A stretch of DNA of 64,000 bases from Streptomyces resistomycificus (GCF_001514265.1 NZ_KQ948988.1:813395-877394), one strand, 5' to 3'. Shown: positions 18,950-27,354, counted from the first letter of the stretch. Notes: generated from the letters alone by a model not told the origin. Program-made: numbers and translations.

Positions 18950-20347
18950 TCAGCGGCCGAAGTTGAACCAGTTCACGTTCACGAAGTCCGACGCCTGACC
19001 GCTCGTGAAGGTCAGATAGACGTCGTGGGTGCCGGTCACCGAGGCCATGTTCGCCGGGACCGTCCGCCAGGACTGCCAGCCGCCGGTGTTGGCCAGGGAG
19101 AAGCTGCCGACGGGGGCGTTGGTACGGCTGTCCAGGCGCACCTCGACCAGGCCGCTGACGCCGCCCGCCGCACCGCTCGCCACCCGCGCCACGAACTGGG
19201 TGGCCGCGGTGGAGCCGAAGTTGACGCCCCGGAACAGGGCCCAGTCGCCGTTGGCTATGGAGCCGATGTTCTGGCCGCCGCCGGTGTCGGAGGTGGTCTC
19301 GGCAGTGGTGCCGGACTGGCCGTCGTAGGACTCGGCCTGGATGGCGGCGTAGGCGTCACGGTTGCCGGTCGGCGGGGGAGTGGTGCCACTCCCGGTGGCC
19401 GACAGCACCTGGACGTAGTCGACGACCATGGGGACGCCGGAGCGGGTGTCGCCGTCGAGGCCGCCGCCGAAGGCGTCGGGGAAGGCGCCGCCCATCGCCA
19501 CGTTGAGGATGATGAAGAAGCCGTGGTTGGTCGCGTTGGCCCAGGTGGTCGCGTCGACCTGGCTCGCGTTGACGGTGTGGAAGTTGACGCCGTCGACGAG
19601 GAAGCGGATCGCCTCGGGGCTCACCGAGCGGTCCCACTCCATCGTGTAGGTGTGGAAGCCGGACTGGCAGGTCGTGTTGGGGCACGCGGTGGAGTTGCCG
19701 ATGCCCGTGGTCTCGTTGCAGGGGCCGCCCGGGTTGGTGCCGCAGTGCATCGTGGCCCACACGGTGTTGCGGCCCTGGACGTTCTCCATGATGTCCAGCT
19801 CGCCGACGCTCGGCCAGTTCTGGTAGTTGCCCCGGTAGGGCGCGCCCAGCATCCAGAAGGCCGGCCAGTAGCCCTCGGCGGCGGTGCCCGTGACGTTCGG
19901 CATCTGGACGCGGGCCTCGACGCGCAGCTTGCCGCCCGACGGGGGCTGGAAGTCGGTGCGGTTGGTCTCGATGCGGCCGGAGGTCCACCTGCCGGCCGCG
20001 TCCCGCAGCGGCGTGATGCGCAGGTTGCCGTTGCCGTCGAGCGAGACGTTGTTGGTGCTGTTCGTCATCGTCTCGACCTCGCCGGTGCCCCAGTTGGCGG
20101 GGCCGCCGGGATAGGAGGTCCCGGTCGCGTACTGCCAGTTGGAGGTGTTGACGCCGGTGCCCGCGGCGCCGGTGAAGTCGTCGAGGAAGACCTGCGACCA
20201 GCCCGCCGGGGGCGTGGGCGCGGAGGCGTTGGCGGGCGGGGTGGCGGCCGTGGCGGCGACGGCCGCGAGACCCAGGGTGCTCAGGACGGCGACGAACGCC
20301 CGCCGCAGCGGGCGCCGTCTGGTGGGTATGCCGGAGGTTCCACTCAT
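18950..20347 (-). CDS. Secreted GH16 endo-beta-1,3-glucanase-like enzyme with C-terminal CBM6-like domain
   Basis: The 465-residue protein begins with a signal peptide: RRRPLRRAFVAVLSTLG, a hydrophobic core, and a site near ANASA. The GH16 domain covers about residues 42-320. It has the catalytic motif GELDIMEN (nucleophile E, acid/base E) and the upstream WPAFWMLG that lines the cleft, a pattern of laminarinases. A linker (GSGTTPPPTG) leads to about 130 residues resembling a family 6 carbohydrate-binding module (AIQAESYDGQSGTTAETTSDTGGGQNIGSIANGDWALF). ATG 20347 is used. A palindromic LacI-type box at 20411-20424 suggests induction by beta-glucan oligosaccharides (inference). Confidence 0.9.
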   Translation of the reverse strand: MSGTSGIPTRRRPLRRAFVAVLSTLGLAAVAATAATPPANASAPTPPAGWSQVFLDDFTGAAGTGVNTSNWQYATGTSYPGGPANWGTGEVETMTNSTNNVSLDGNGNLRITPLRDAAGRWTSGRIETNRTDFQPPSGGKLRVEARVQMPNVTGTAAEGYWPAFWMLGAPYRGNYQNWPSVGELDIMENVQGRNTVWATMHCGTNPGGPCNETTGIGNSTACPNTTCQSGFHTYTMEWDRSVSPEAIRFLVDGVNFHTVNASQVDATTWANATNHGFFIILNVAMGGAFPDAFGGGLDGDTRSGVPMVVDYVQVLSATGSGTTPPPTGNRDAYAAIQAESYDGQSGTTAETTSDTGGGQNIGSIANGDWALFRGVNFGSTAATQFVARVASGAAGGVSGLVEVRLDSRTNAPVGSFSLANTGGWQSWRTVPANMASVTGTHDVYLTFTSGQASDFVNVNWFNFGR

Positions 20348-20410
20348 GGGTGCTGCCTCTCGGTACGGAGTGGGGGTGCGCGGGTGACCTCGATGGCCCT
20401 CAGATGCACC

Positions 20411-20424
20411 TGAGAGCGCTCTCA
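20411..20424. promoter_or_regulatory. LacI-family (CebR-like) operator before the GH16 gene
   Basis: TGAGAGCGCTCTCA is a perfect 14-base palindrome 64 bases upstream of the glucanase start. It differs from the CebR box TGGGAGCGCTCCCA only at the mirrored third and twelfth positions. No LacI-family gene lies in the window, so the regulator would be encoded elsewhere. Confidence 0.75.
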
Positions 20425-20646
20425 AAGTGCGCCCAATGTGCTCTCGGCCACTCCGGTCGTCAAGAGGTGAAACAGTGAAAGTCCTTGCGTCCCAGGTGAG
20501 TTAACCCGATGAAGACGCCAAGTGGCCCCGACGGAGTCCCCCCGCCTCCGCTACGACGTCCCGAGCGCGCTGCCCGCCTGCCACCGTCCCCTCCGAGGTC
20601 CCGCCGAGCCGCCGCCCCCGGTGAGGACGGCCGCGGCCGGGACCGC

Positions 20647-20707
20647 GCGGCGAGCACGCCAGTCCCGCGGCGAGCAGGCCCAGTCCTGCGGCGAGCACGC
20701 CAGTCCC
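20647..20707 (+). repeat. Three tandem 20-21-base repeats in a gene-free stretch
   Basis: Copies of GCGGCGAGCACGCCAGTCCC lie at 20647-20666 and 20688-20707, with a variant (GCGGCGAGCAGGCCCAGTCCT) between them. The surrounding 20425-21025 gap is GC-rich. Its open frames on both strands look like codon-bias shadows, and I see no gene in it. A second small repeat, GCGCGCCCGGCAGC-like, follows near 20740-20775. Confidence 0.55.
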
Positions 20708-21012
20708 GCTCCGTGCGCGTCAGTCCATCCCGCTCTGTGCGCGCCCGGCAGCCCGCGTCGGGCGCGCCCGGCAGCCGCGCCCGGGGTCACCCTCCGACTT
20801 CTCCTCGGGCCGGTTCGACGAGTGCGGGACGCCCACGGCACGCCTTCCTCGGGTATCCGTCTTCGCGCGTGCGTCGTGCGCCTCGTACCCGGCGCGATCC
20901 TTGAAAGCCCGGGCCGCTCGCTGAGACTCCGGTGAGGAGACAGGGACGGCGGAACACCCGTCGCCGCGCCCCCCGCGGCCCGCGTCGCTGAGAGCCGGTG
21001 CCCGGTCAGGCG

Positions 21013-21018
21013 TAACGT
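21013..21018 (+). promoter_or_regulatory. Possible -10 element for a leaderless SpoIIE-type mRNA
   Basis: TAACGT ends 7 bases before the GTG 21026, and no Shine-Dalgarno sequence is present. CTGAGA at 20988-20993 is a weak -35 with 19-base spacing. This arrangement would put transcription start on the start codon. Confidence 0.35.
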
Positions 21019-21025
21019 CGAAACC

Positions 21026-23548
21026 GTGGACCTCGACGCTGACGGTCTGGTGTCCCGCGTCGCGCAAGAGCTCGGCTCGCGCGCGGGCGATCTGATCGCG
21101 GACGTGGAGCGGTGCCTGCGGCGCGAGGTCCCCGACCTGTGGGACGACCCGGAGATCGGGCGGCTGGTGTCCGCCAACGTCGCCGAGCACATCGTCGCAG
21201 GGCTGACCGGCCTCGCGCACGGGATCGACCCGGACCGGATCGAACCGCCGCCCGCCGACCTCGCACGCGCGCGTCGGCTGGCACGGCACGGCACGCCCGT
21301 CAGCGCGATGCTGCGGGCCTTCAGGCTCGCGCAGGGCGTGGTCCTCGACCGGCTCCTCGAAGAACTGCCCCGGCTCACCGGCGACGCCGAACTGATCAGC
21401 GCGGCGGTGCGCAAGGTGATCGTGGCGATGACGGCGTACGTGGACCACATCTCCGAGCAGGGGGTCTTCGCGTACCAGGAGGAGCGGGATCGGCGCCTGC
21501 GGTGGCGGCTGTCGATGGTGAACGAGGCGAGCATGCGCATCGGGACCACCCTCGACATCGGCCGCACCGCCCGGGAACTGGCGGACGTGGCCACCGAGCA
21601 CTTCGCCGACGTCGTCACCGTGGACCTGCTCGACTCCGTGCTCCAAGGGCACGACGCCCCGGTGGCTGGCCCTCTCGTGCTGCGGCGGATCGCCCGTCGC
21701 ACGGTGGGGGAGAAGGACCCGGCCGAGGCGATCGCTCCACAGCAGCCGCACACCTTCCCGGACGGCTCGCCGGCGGCTCGTGCCCTGGCCGACGGAAGGC
21801 CCTCGCGGCAGCACACCGCCGTGGCTCCGAACCGTACGAAGGCTGCCGCCGACGCCGGATTCCGGGCCTGTACGGCGGGCTTGGACGAGGCGCGTGACCT
21901 CCCGGGCCCCGCGGCGGACTCCCGCGGATCCCGTGATGTCCCCGACCCCGTGGCCACCCCTCCCGGCCCCCACGCTGGCTCCGACCCCCACCCCGGCTCC
22001 GGCCGGCTCGGCGGAGCCGACCCGATCCACTCGACGCTGGTGGTGCCGCTGCGGGCCCGTGACACCGCACTGGGGGTCGCGCAGTTCCACCGCGACCGCA
22101 CCCCCGAGCTCTTCGACGACGACGATCTGCTGCTCGCCCAGGAGATCGCGGCCAGGGCGGCCGTCGCCGTCGACAACGCCCGCCGCTACACCCACGCCCG
22201 GGCCACCGCGCTCGCCCTGCAGCGCAGTCTGCTGCCCAGTCGTACGCCGGCGCAGTCGGCCGTGGAGGTGGCCTACCGCTACCTCCCGGCCGGCGACCGG
22301 GTCGGCGTCGGCGGCGCCTGGTACGACGTGATTCCGCTGTCCGGAGCCCGGGTCGCCCTGGTGGTGGGGGACGTGGTCGGACACGGCATCCACGCCGCCG
22401 CGACCATGGGGCGGCTGCGGACCGCGGTACGCACACTGGCCGACATCGATCTGCCGCCCGACGAGCTCCTCACGCACCTGAACGACGTCGTCATCCGCCT
22501 GTCCACCGAAGCCGCGACCGACGCGTCGGCCGACGAGCCCGCGACGGTGGCCGACGCGCCCGCCGCCCCGGCCGACGCGCCCGCCGCCCCGGCCGACGCG
22601 CCCGCCGCCCCGGCCGACGCGCCCGCCGCCCCGGCCGACGCGCCCGCCGCCCCGGCCGACGCGCCCGCCGCCCCGGCCGACGCGCCCGCCGCCCCGGCCG
22701 ACGCGCCCGCCGCCCCGGACGGCGAGGCTGCTGCGGTCCGTGAAGCGGTCGGGGACGTGGGCGCCACCTGCCTGTACGCCGTCCACGATCCCGTGTCCAG
22801 CCGCTGCACCCTGGCCCGCGCGGGACATGTGCTGCCCGCCGTGGTCACCCCGGACGGAGCGGCCGACATCCTCCGACTGCCCGCGGGACCGCCGCTGGGG
22901 CTCGGCGGTCTGCCGTTCGAGGCGGCTGAGGTCGACCTGCCGGAAGGCAGCCTCATCGCCCTGTACACCGACGGACTGATCGAGGCCGACGGCCGTGACG
23001 GCGACGTCGGCCTCGCCCGGCTGCGCCAGGCCCTGGCCCGGCCCGCGGCCTCCCTGGAGGACGCCTGCGAGGCGGTGCTCGCCGACCTTCTGCCGGACCG
23101 CCCGGACGACGACGTCGCCCTGCTGCTGGCCCGCACCCACGCCCTCGGGGCCCGTCAGGTCGTCACCTGGGACCTGGCCGCCGACCCCGCCGCCGTCTCC
23201 CAGGCCCGGTCGAACGTCTCCGAGCAGCTGAGCCGCTGGGGGCTGGAGGAGCTCGGCTTCACCGCCGAGCTGGTGGTCAGCGAGCTGGTCACCAACGCCA
23301 TCCGCTACGGCCGGCCCCCCATCCGGCTGCGTCTGATCCACGACGGCAAGCTCCTGTGCGAGGTCTCCGACGACGGCAGCACCACCCCGCATCTGCGCCG
23401 GGCCCGTGCCTTCGACGAGGGCGGCCGCGGCCTGCTCCTGGTCGCCCAGCTCGCCGGGCACTGGGGCACCCGCCACGCCCGGCACGGCAAGACGGTCTGG
23501 GCGGAGCTGGACGACTCGGCCAGGGCCCAGGCATGGGCCTCCGTGTAG
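21026..23548 (+). CDS. SpoIIE-type PP2C phosphatase with RsbRD-like, GAF and HATPase (anti-sigma kinase) domains
   Basis: The 840 residues divide into four parts. The N-terminal helical RsbRD-like domain is at about 5-160. A GAF-like sensor at about 170-395 is split by a low-complexity Pro/Gly/Ala insert at 275-335. The SpoIIE phosphatase at about 410-715 keeps its metal-site signatures: GDVVGHGIHAAATMGRLR (near 448), LYTDGLIEADG and DDDVALLLART. A C-terminal HATPase_c_2 domain follows (ELVVSELVTNAIRYG). Such proteins control sigma factors by dephosphorylating anti-anti-sigma factors and phosphorylating or binding partners. Eight copies of a 21-bp repeat are inserted inside the phosphatase domain. 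The GTG start lacks a clear ribosome site but has TAACGT seven bases upstream, suggesting a leaderless message. Confidence 0.88.
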   Translation: MDLDADGLVSRVAQELGSRAGDLIADVERCLRREVPDLWDDPEIGRLVSANVAEHIVAGLTGLAHGIDPDRIEPPPADLARARRLARHGTPVSAMLRAFRLAQGVVLDRLLEELPRLTGDAELISAAVRKVIVAMTAYVDHISEQGVFAYQEERDRRLRWRLSMVNEASMRIGTTLDIGRTARELADVATEHFADVVTVDLLDSVLQGHDAPVAGPLVLRRIARRTVGEKDPAEAIAPQQPHTFPDGSPAARALADGRPSRQHTAVAPNRTKAAADAGFRACTAGLDEARDLPGPAADSRGSRDVPDPVATPPGPHAGSDPHPGSGRLGGADPIHSTLVVPLRARDTALGVAQFHRDRTPELFDDDDLLLAQEIAARAAVAVDNARRYTHARATALALQRSLLPSRTPAQSAVEVAYRYLPAGDRVGVGGAWYDVIPLSGARVALVVGDVVGHGIHAAATMGRLRTAVRTLADIDLPPDELLTHLNDVVIRLSTEAATDASADEPATVADAPAAPADAPAAPADAPAAPADAPAAPADAPAAPADAPAAPADAPAAPADAPAAPDGEAAAVREAVGDVGATCLYAVHDPVSSRCTLARAGHVLPAVVTPDGAADILRLPAGPPLGLGGLPFEAAEVDLPEGSLIALYTDGLIEADGRDGDVGLARLRQALARPAASLEDACEAVLADLLPDRPDDDVALLLARTHALGARQVVTWDLAADPAAVSQARSNVSEQLSRWGLEELGFTAELVVSELVTNAIRYGRPPIRLRLIHDGKLLCEVSDDGSTTPHLRRARAFDEGGRGLLLVAQLAGHWGTRHARHGKTVWAELDDSARAQAWASV
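22550..22717 (+). repeat. Eight perfect 21-bp tandem repeats inside the phosphatase gene
   Basis: The unit GCCGACGCGCCCGCCGCCCC-G starts at 22550, 22571, 22592, 22613, 22634, 22655, 22676 and 22697. It codes for ADAPAAP, and the length (168 bases) keeps the frame. The array falls between RLSTEAATDASADEPATV and GATCLYAVHDP, so it lengthens a surface loop of the SpoIIE fold. Copies look identical, implying recent slippage. Confidence 0.95.
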
Positions 23549-23656
23549 CGATCCCGGGGAAACCGCCGTGTCAGAATGGCGACGCCGTCACCCCGTCACT
23601 TCGCGTACCCGCCCGAACCGCATCAGATCGCATCAGACCCGACCGAGGTTGTCACC

Positions 23657-24304
23657 GTGAGCAAGCCCGTGGCCCCTGAGCCCTTGCGACGCAACGCGCG
23701 GTCCAACCGGGCGCGCATCCTGGCGACGGCCCGGCAGGAGCTGGGGCGGAACCCCGACACCACCCTGGAGGAGCTGGCGCGCGCCTCCGGTGTCGTACGG
23801 CGGACCCTCTTCGGGCACTTCCCCGGACGGGCCGCGCTGCTGGAGGCCCTCGCCGAGGAGGCCGCCGAGAGCCTGCGGGGCGCGGTCGAGGGCAGCGCGC
23901 CGTCGGACGAGCCGGCCGAGCGGGCGCTCGCGCGCTTCCTCTTGTCGATGTGGCCCGTGGGTGACCGTTACCGGATGCTCCTGGCCCTGGCCCGGCACGA
24001 TCTGGGCGCCGAGCGTGTGGTGGAGATCCTGACGCCGGCCCGCGAGGAGGTCACCGCCATCCTCGACCGGGGCCAGCGGGACGGCGTCTTCCACTCCCAT
24101 CTGCCGCCCGCCGTGCTGAGCGCGGGTCTGGAGGCGATGACCGTCGCCCTCCTGGAAGAGGTCAACACCGGGGCGCTGAAGGACGACGGCACCCTGGTCG
24201 CGGTCGCCACCCTCATCGCCGCCGGAGTGCCTGAGGAGCGGGCGCGTGCCGTCGTCGACGAGGTGGCGCCGACCGGGGCGGCGGAGCCCGCCGCCGACGC
24301 CTGA
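23657..24304 (+). CDS. TetR-family regulator
   Basis: The 215-residue protein from GTG 23657 has an N-terminal TetR helix-turn-helix (RILATARQELGRNPDTTLEELARASGVVRRTLFGHFPGRAAL). The second half matches the helical ligand-binding region of the AcrR/TetR class (LSMWPVGDRYRMLLALARHDLGAE). An ATG at 23576 would add 27 residues with no TetR similarity, so the GTG, with GAGG upstream, is preferred. Its target is not evident: it is followed by gene relics and lies 109 bases after the phosphatase gene in the same direction. Confidence 0.8.
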   Translation: MSKPVAPEPLRRNARSNRARILATARQELGRNPDTTLEELARASGVVRRTLFGHFPGRAALLEALAEEAAESLRGAVEGSAPSDEPAERALARFLLSMWPVGDRYRMLLALARHDLGAERVVEILTPAREEVTAILDRGQRDGVFHSHLPPAVLSAGLEAMTVALLEEVNTGALKDDGTLVAVATLIAAGVPEERARAVVDEVAPTGAAEPAADA

Positions 24305-24516
24305 TCCGTCGTACGGCGAGGTCCTTGCCGGCCGGCTGACGGCGTTCCCGCGCTCCGGTACGTCGAGGCGTTCCGCGGCGCGTCGTCCCGCACCGCCCCG
24401 CGTCGCACCGCCCGGACGCGTCCCCCGTGCTGACCTGACCGGGGCGGTCGCCCTGCGCGATCTCGCCTCGGCCGCGTGACGCGCTGGACCGTCGTCGACG
24501 TGCGCACCAGCCCCCC

Positions 24517-24690
24517 CTCTGGCAGCACGGCGTCGACACCGGTGCCGACCCGACCGACTACGCGGCCCTGCACCGCTGGTCGGTCACCGACCTCGAGGTT
24601 TCTGGGCAGCGGTGCGGGAGTACTTCGGCATCGAGGCGGCGACGCCGTACCAGCGGGTGCCGGAGGAGGAGCGGATGCCCGGCACCCGCT
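24517..24690 (+). pseudogene. Relic of acetoacetyl-CoA synthetase N-terminus, frameshifted and cut off
   Basis: The frame from 24517 reads LWQHGVDTGADPTDYAALHRWSVTDLE. After a shift of two bases at 24598-24599 it continues FWAAVREYFGIEAATPYQRV and then EERMPGTR. This is the order of motifs at the start of acetoacetyl-CoA synthetases (LWQ..., YALHRWSV..., FW..V..FF.V, TPY..VL, MPG..WF). About 20 residues between the first two motifs are missing. Similarity stops near 24690, exactly where the reverse-strand transposase fragment ends. The rest of the gene is absent. The 24305-24516 stretch before it holds nothing I recognise. Confidence 0.6.
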
Positions 24691-24694
24691 GTGC

Positions 24695-24886
24695 TCACAC
24701 CGGCCGGTTCTGCTGTTCGACGTACTGCCGGACCACGCTGAGCGGGGCGCCGCCGGCGGTTCCGGAGAAGCAGGAGCCGGACCACGGTTTGTTGGCCCGC
24801 CAGTAGTGGCGTACCAGATCGGGGAAATCCTGGCGCAGGCGGCGGGAGGAGACGCCCTTGAGGGATCACGCGTCGACGGCGACCCA
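24695..24886 (-). pseudogene. C-terminal relic of an IS200/IS605-family TnpA transposase
   Basis: Reading the reverse strand from 24886 to the TGA at 24695 gives VAVDA, a stop (24866-24868), then SLKGVSSRRLRQDFPDL, VRHYWRANKPWSGSCFSG, TAGGAPLSVVRQYVEQQNRPV. This is the conserved C-terminal third of IS200/IS605 Y1-type transposases, including the catalytic-tyrosine helix VVRQYVEQQ. The in-frame stop replaces the usual LVN of the VNSLKG block, as if bases were deleted. The HuH half is missing, so the element is dead. It abuts the acetoacetyl-CoA synthetase relic. The remaining sequence to 25020 holds no supported gene. Confidence 0.82.
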
Positions 24887-25020
24887 CCTCGACGTGACGC
24901 CGGAACATCATCGAGTAGTCGGCGGTCCTGGAGGCGGCCGGGTCGGCGCCGCTCACGGCACGCGGGGGACCCGCGGCGTGACTGCCGGCGGTGGGTGGTC
25001 CGCGGTCGCGCCGCGCGCGA

Positions 25021-25779
25021 CTACGACCGGCCGACCTCCGGCTGCCAGCCCAGCGCCCGTGAGATCCCCCGTGCCGCCAGCCGGACCGCCGGGATCAGGG
25101 TCGGGACCTGCGCGCCCTCCTGGGGGACGACGATCGAGACGGCCGCCATCAGGGCGCCGTCCGGGCCGCGCACGGGGGCGGCGACGGAGAGGGCGTCAGC
25201 GGTGACCTGGCGGTCGCTCACCGCGACGCCCGAGCGGCGCACCTCGGCCAGCACGCGGCGCAGCCGGCTCGGGTCGGTGATCGTGTACGGGGTGTAGGAG
25301 GCGAGCGGACGGGCGCAGTACTCCTCCTGGAGGGCCGGGTCGCCGTACGCCAGCAGGGCGAGCCCGACGCCGGTGACGTGCAGCGGCCAGCGGGCGCCTA
25401 CGCGGATGTGGACGCCGACCGCCGAGCGCCCCGAGATCCACTCGATGTAGACGACCTCGGACCCGTCGCGCACCGCCAGCTGCACGTTCTCGTGCGTGGC
25501 CTCGTACAGATCCTCCAGGTACGGCAGCGCGACCTGCCGGAGCGCGAGAGCGCGGGGGGCGAGCGCGGCGACCTCCCACAGGCGCAGCCCCACGTGGTAG
25601 GTGCCGGACTCGTCGCGCTCCAGCGCGCCCCACGACGTCAGGGCGCCGACCAGCCGGTGGGCCGTGGTCAGACTCAGCCCGGCCCGTCGGCTGATGTCCG
25701 TCAGACTCAGCGCCGGGTGTTCGTGGTCGAACGCGGCGAGGACGGACAGCAGCCGGTCGGGCGCGGAGCGGTTGGTCAT
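25021..25779 (-). CDS. IclR-family transcriptional regulator
   Basis: The 252-residue protein has the IclR winged helix (RLLSVLAAFDHEHPALSLTDISRRAGLSLTTAHRLVGALTSWGALERD) at residues 9-58. A GAF-like IclR effector domain follows (ENVQLAVRDGSEVVYIEWISG, VHIRVGARWPLHVTGVGLALLA). The start overlaps the MarR stop as ATGA, so both are made from one transcript reading away from the catabolic operon. IclR proteins often control aromatic-acid catabolism, which fits the context; the ligand is unknown. Confidence 0.87.
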   Translation of the reverse strand: MTNRSAPDRLLSVLAAFDHEHPALSLTDISRRAGLSLTTAHRLVGALTSWGALERDESGTYHVGLRLWEVAALAPRALALRQVALPYLEDLYEATHENVQLAVRDGSEVVYIEWISGRSAVGVHIRVGARWPLHVTGVGLALLAYGDPALQEEYCARPLASYTPYTITDPSRLRRVLAEVRRSGVAVSDRQVTADALSVAAPVRGPDGALMAAVSIVVPQEGAQVPTLIPAVRLAARGISRALGWQPEVGRS

Positions 25780-26318
25780 GGCCGGGTCAGTCCGTCCTCC
25801 GCGATCCGCAGCAGCAGCGTGTGCAGCGTCTCGCGCTCGGCCGGGTCGAGCGGGCCCACGAGTTCGTTCGTCACCCGCAGGCCGGCCTCGTCCGTGTCCC
25901 GCAGGAAGGTGCGGCCCGCGGCGGTGAGCACCACGATCCGGCTGCGCCGGTCGTCGGGGGACGGCCGGCGTTCGGCGAAGCCGAGTTTCTGCAGGTCGTC
26001 CACCAGGCCGACGATCGCGCTCGGGTCGTATCCGAGCCGCGAGCTCAGCTCACGCTGGAGCGCGCCCTCCGAGGTGGCGAGGAAGCGCAGCACCGCGTAG
26101 TGGCGCAGCCGCAGCCCCGACTCCTGCAGGAACGAGTTGAAGAGCTGTCCGGAACGCAGGCCGAGGCGGTACAGCAGGTAGCCCATGTCCGCGTGCAGCC
26201 CGCGCATCCACGGCTCGTCCGCGTCGATCGGGTTCGGGTTCGTGGCGTGCTGGCGTGTGATGGCGGGCTCCCTGTTCTTCGATCCCCGGGGGTCGGTGCG
26301 TGTGGATGATTCCAGCAT
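25776..26318 (-). CDS. MarR-family regulator (CouR-like by context)
   Basis: From ATG 26318 the protein has 180 residues. It carries a MarR winged-helix core (HYAVLRFLATSEGALQRELSSRLGYDPSAIVGLVDDLQKLGFAERRPSPDDRRSRIVVLTAAGRTFL) with the wing motif DDRRSR. It is divergent from the SDR/amidohydrolase/CoA-ligase/MaoC operon, and palindromes lie on the promoter between them. In Rhodococcus the comparable MarR protein CouR represses p-hydroxycinnamate genes and responds to the CoA thioester. The same role here is inference from gene order. A TTG at 26342 would give a longer form. Confidence 0.85.
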   Translation of the reverse strand: MLESSTRTDPRGSKNREPAITRQHATNPNPIDADEPWMRGLHADMGYLLYRLGLRSGQLFNSFLQESGLRLRHYAVLRFLATSEGALQRELSSRLGYDPSAIVGLVDDLQKLGFAERRPSPDDRRSRIVVLTAAGRTFLRDTDEAGLRVTNELVGPLDPAERETLHTLLLRIAEDGLTRP

Positions 26319-26345
26319 GACGCACCCGTAGGTGACGAACAACTA

Positions 26346-26374
26346 TTGACGTCAACAATTATTGCTCTTAGCTT
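26346..26374 (+). promoter_or_regulatory. Promoter of the hydroxycinnamate-type operon overlapped by MarR-type operators
   Basis: TTGACG (26346-26351) and TAGCTT (26369-26374) are separated by 17 bases, a good sigma-70/HrdB promoter. The -35 lies inside the palindrome TTGACGTCAA (26346-26355). A second, imperfect palindrome CAACAATTATTG (26353-26364) fills the spacer. Repressor bound here would exclude RNA polymerase. The site is 63 bases upstream of the SDR start. Confidence 0.65.
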
Positions 26375-26436
26375 CGATCTCGGAGCCGCACCGCTGCGGC
26401 CGCATCACCCGTGTCAGCTTGTGAAGGGACCAGCCC

Positions 26437-27354
26437 GTGCCCAGCATCGATCTCACCGGCAAGGCCGCCGTCGTCACCGGCAGCGGCCGGGGCCTCGGCC
26501 TCGCCTACGCGCACGCCCTGGCCGCCCACGGCGCCTCCGTGGTCGTCAACGACGTCGACGAGGCCGTGGCCGAGCAGGCCGTGAAGTCCATCACCGCGGC
26601 GGGCGGCACCGCTGTCGCCGAGGTGGTCCCGGTCGGGACGACCCAGGCCGCCGAGCAGCTGGTCGGCCGGGCCGTCGAGGAGTTCGGACGGCTCGACGTC
26701 CTGGTCACCAACGCGGGAATCCTGCGCGACAGGGTCCTGTGGAAGATGACCGACGAGGACTTCGACGCGGTGATCACCACCCACCTCAAGGGCACCTTCA
26801 CCTGCGCCCGTGCCGCCGCCGTGCGGATGCGCGAGCAGGGCGAGGGCGGCACCCTGATCCTGGTCGGGTCCCCGGCCGGACAGCGCGGCAACTTCGGCCA
26901 GACGAACTACGCCGCCGCCAAGGCCGGCATCGCCGCGATGGCCCGCACCTGGTCGATGGAACTGGGCCGGGCCGGCATCACCGTGAACGCGATCGTGCCG
27001 ATCGCCGCCACCGCGATGACCGAGACCATCCCCGCCTTCGCCCCGTACGTCGAGGCCATGAAGAACGGCGAGCCGCTGCCGGACTTCCTGCGCAAGGGCG
27101 AGGGCTTCGGCACGCCGGAGGACTGCGCGGCCCTCGTGCCCTTCCTGGCCTCCGAGGCCGCCCGGTCCATCACGGGCCAGGCGATCGGCATCGGCGGCGA
27201 CAAGGTGGCACTCTGGTCGCATCCGCAGGAGATCAGCGCGGCCTACGCCGACGGCGGCTGGAGCCCCGAGACCCTGGCCGACGCCTTCCCCACGTCGGTC
27301 GGTGCCGAGCTCCAGACGGTCGGCATCCCGGCGCCCAAGTTCCCGGAGGCGTGA
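26437..27354 (+). CDS. Short-chain dehydrogenase, probable 3-hydroxyacyl-CoA dehydrogenase (CouN-like)
   Basis: This is a classical SDR of 305 residues. It has the NAD(P) motif TGSGRGLG at 14-21, VTNAGIL near 89, the catalytic serine in VGSPAGQRG and YAAAK near 158. A C-terminal extension with FGTPEDCAALVPFLASEAARSITGQAIGIGGDK resembles the dehydrogenase parts of MFE-2/FabG-like beta-oxidation enzymes. With the CoA ligase and MaoC hydratase next to it, it would oxidise the beta-hydroxy-aryl-CoA to the beta-keto thioester. Start GTG 26437 follows GAAGGGA. The stop overlaps the next ATG by one base. Confidence 0.85.
   Translation: MPSIDLTGKAAVVTGSGRGLGLAYAHALAAHGASVVVNDVDEAVAEQAVKSITAAGGTAVAEVVPVGTTQAAEQLVGRAVEEFGRLDVLVTNAGILRDRVLWKMTDEDFDAVITTHLKGTFTCARAAAVRMREQGEGGTLILVGSPAGQRGNFGQTNYAAAKAGIAAMARTWSMELGRAGITVNAIVPIAATAMTETIPAFAPYVEAMKNGEPLPDFLRKGEGFGTPEDCAALVPFLASEAARSITGQAIGIGGDKVALWSHPQEISAAYADGGWSPETLADAFPTSVGAELQTVGIPAPKFPEA

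Noticed and set aside
20720..23485. A 921-codon minus-strand frame with GRVGRGG repeats
   Set aside because: It is the antisense reading of the SpoIIE-type gene and its 21-bp repeat. It has no recognisable domain.
24476..25297. A 273-codon plus-strand frame
   Set aside because: It crosses two relics and then runs antisense to the IclR gene; only 24517-24597 of it carries protein-like similarity.
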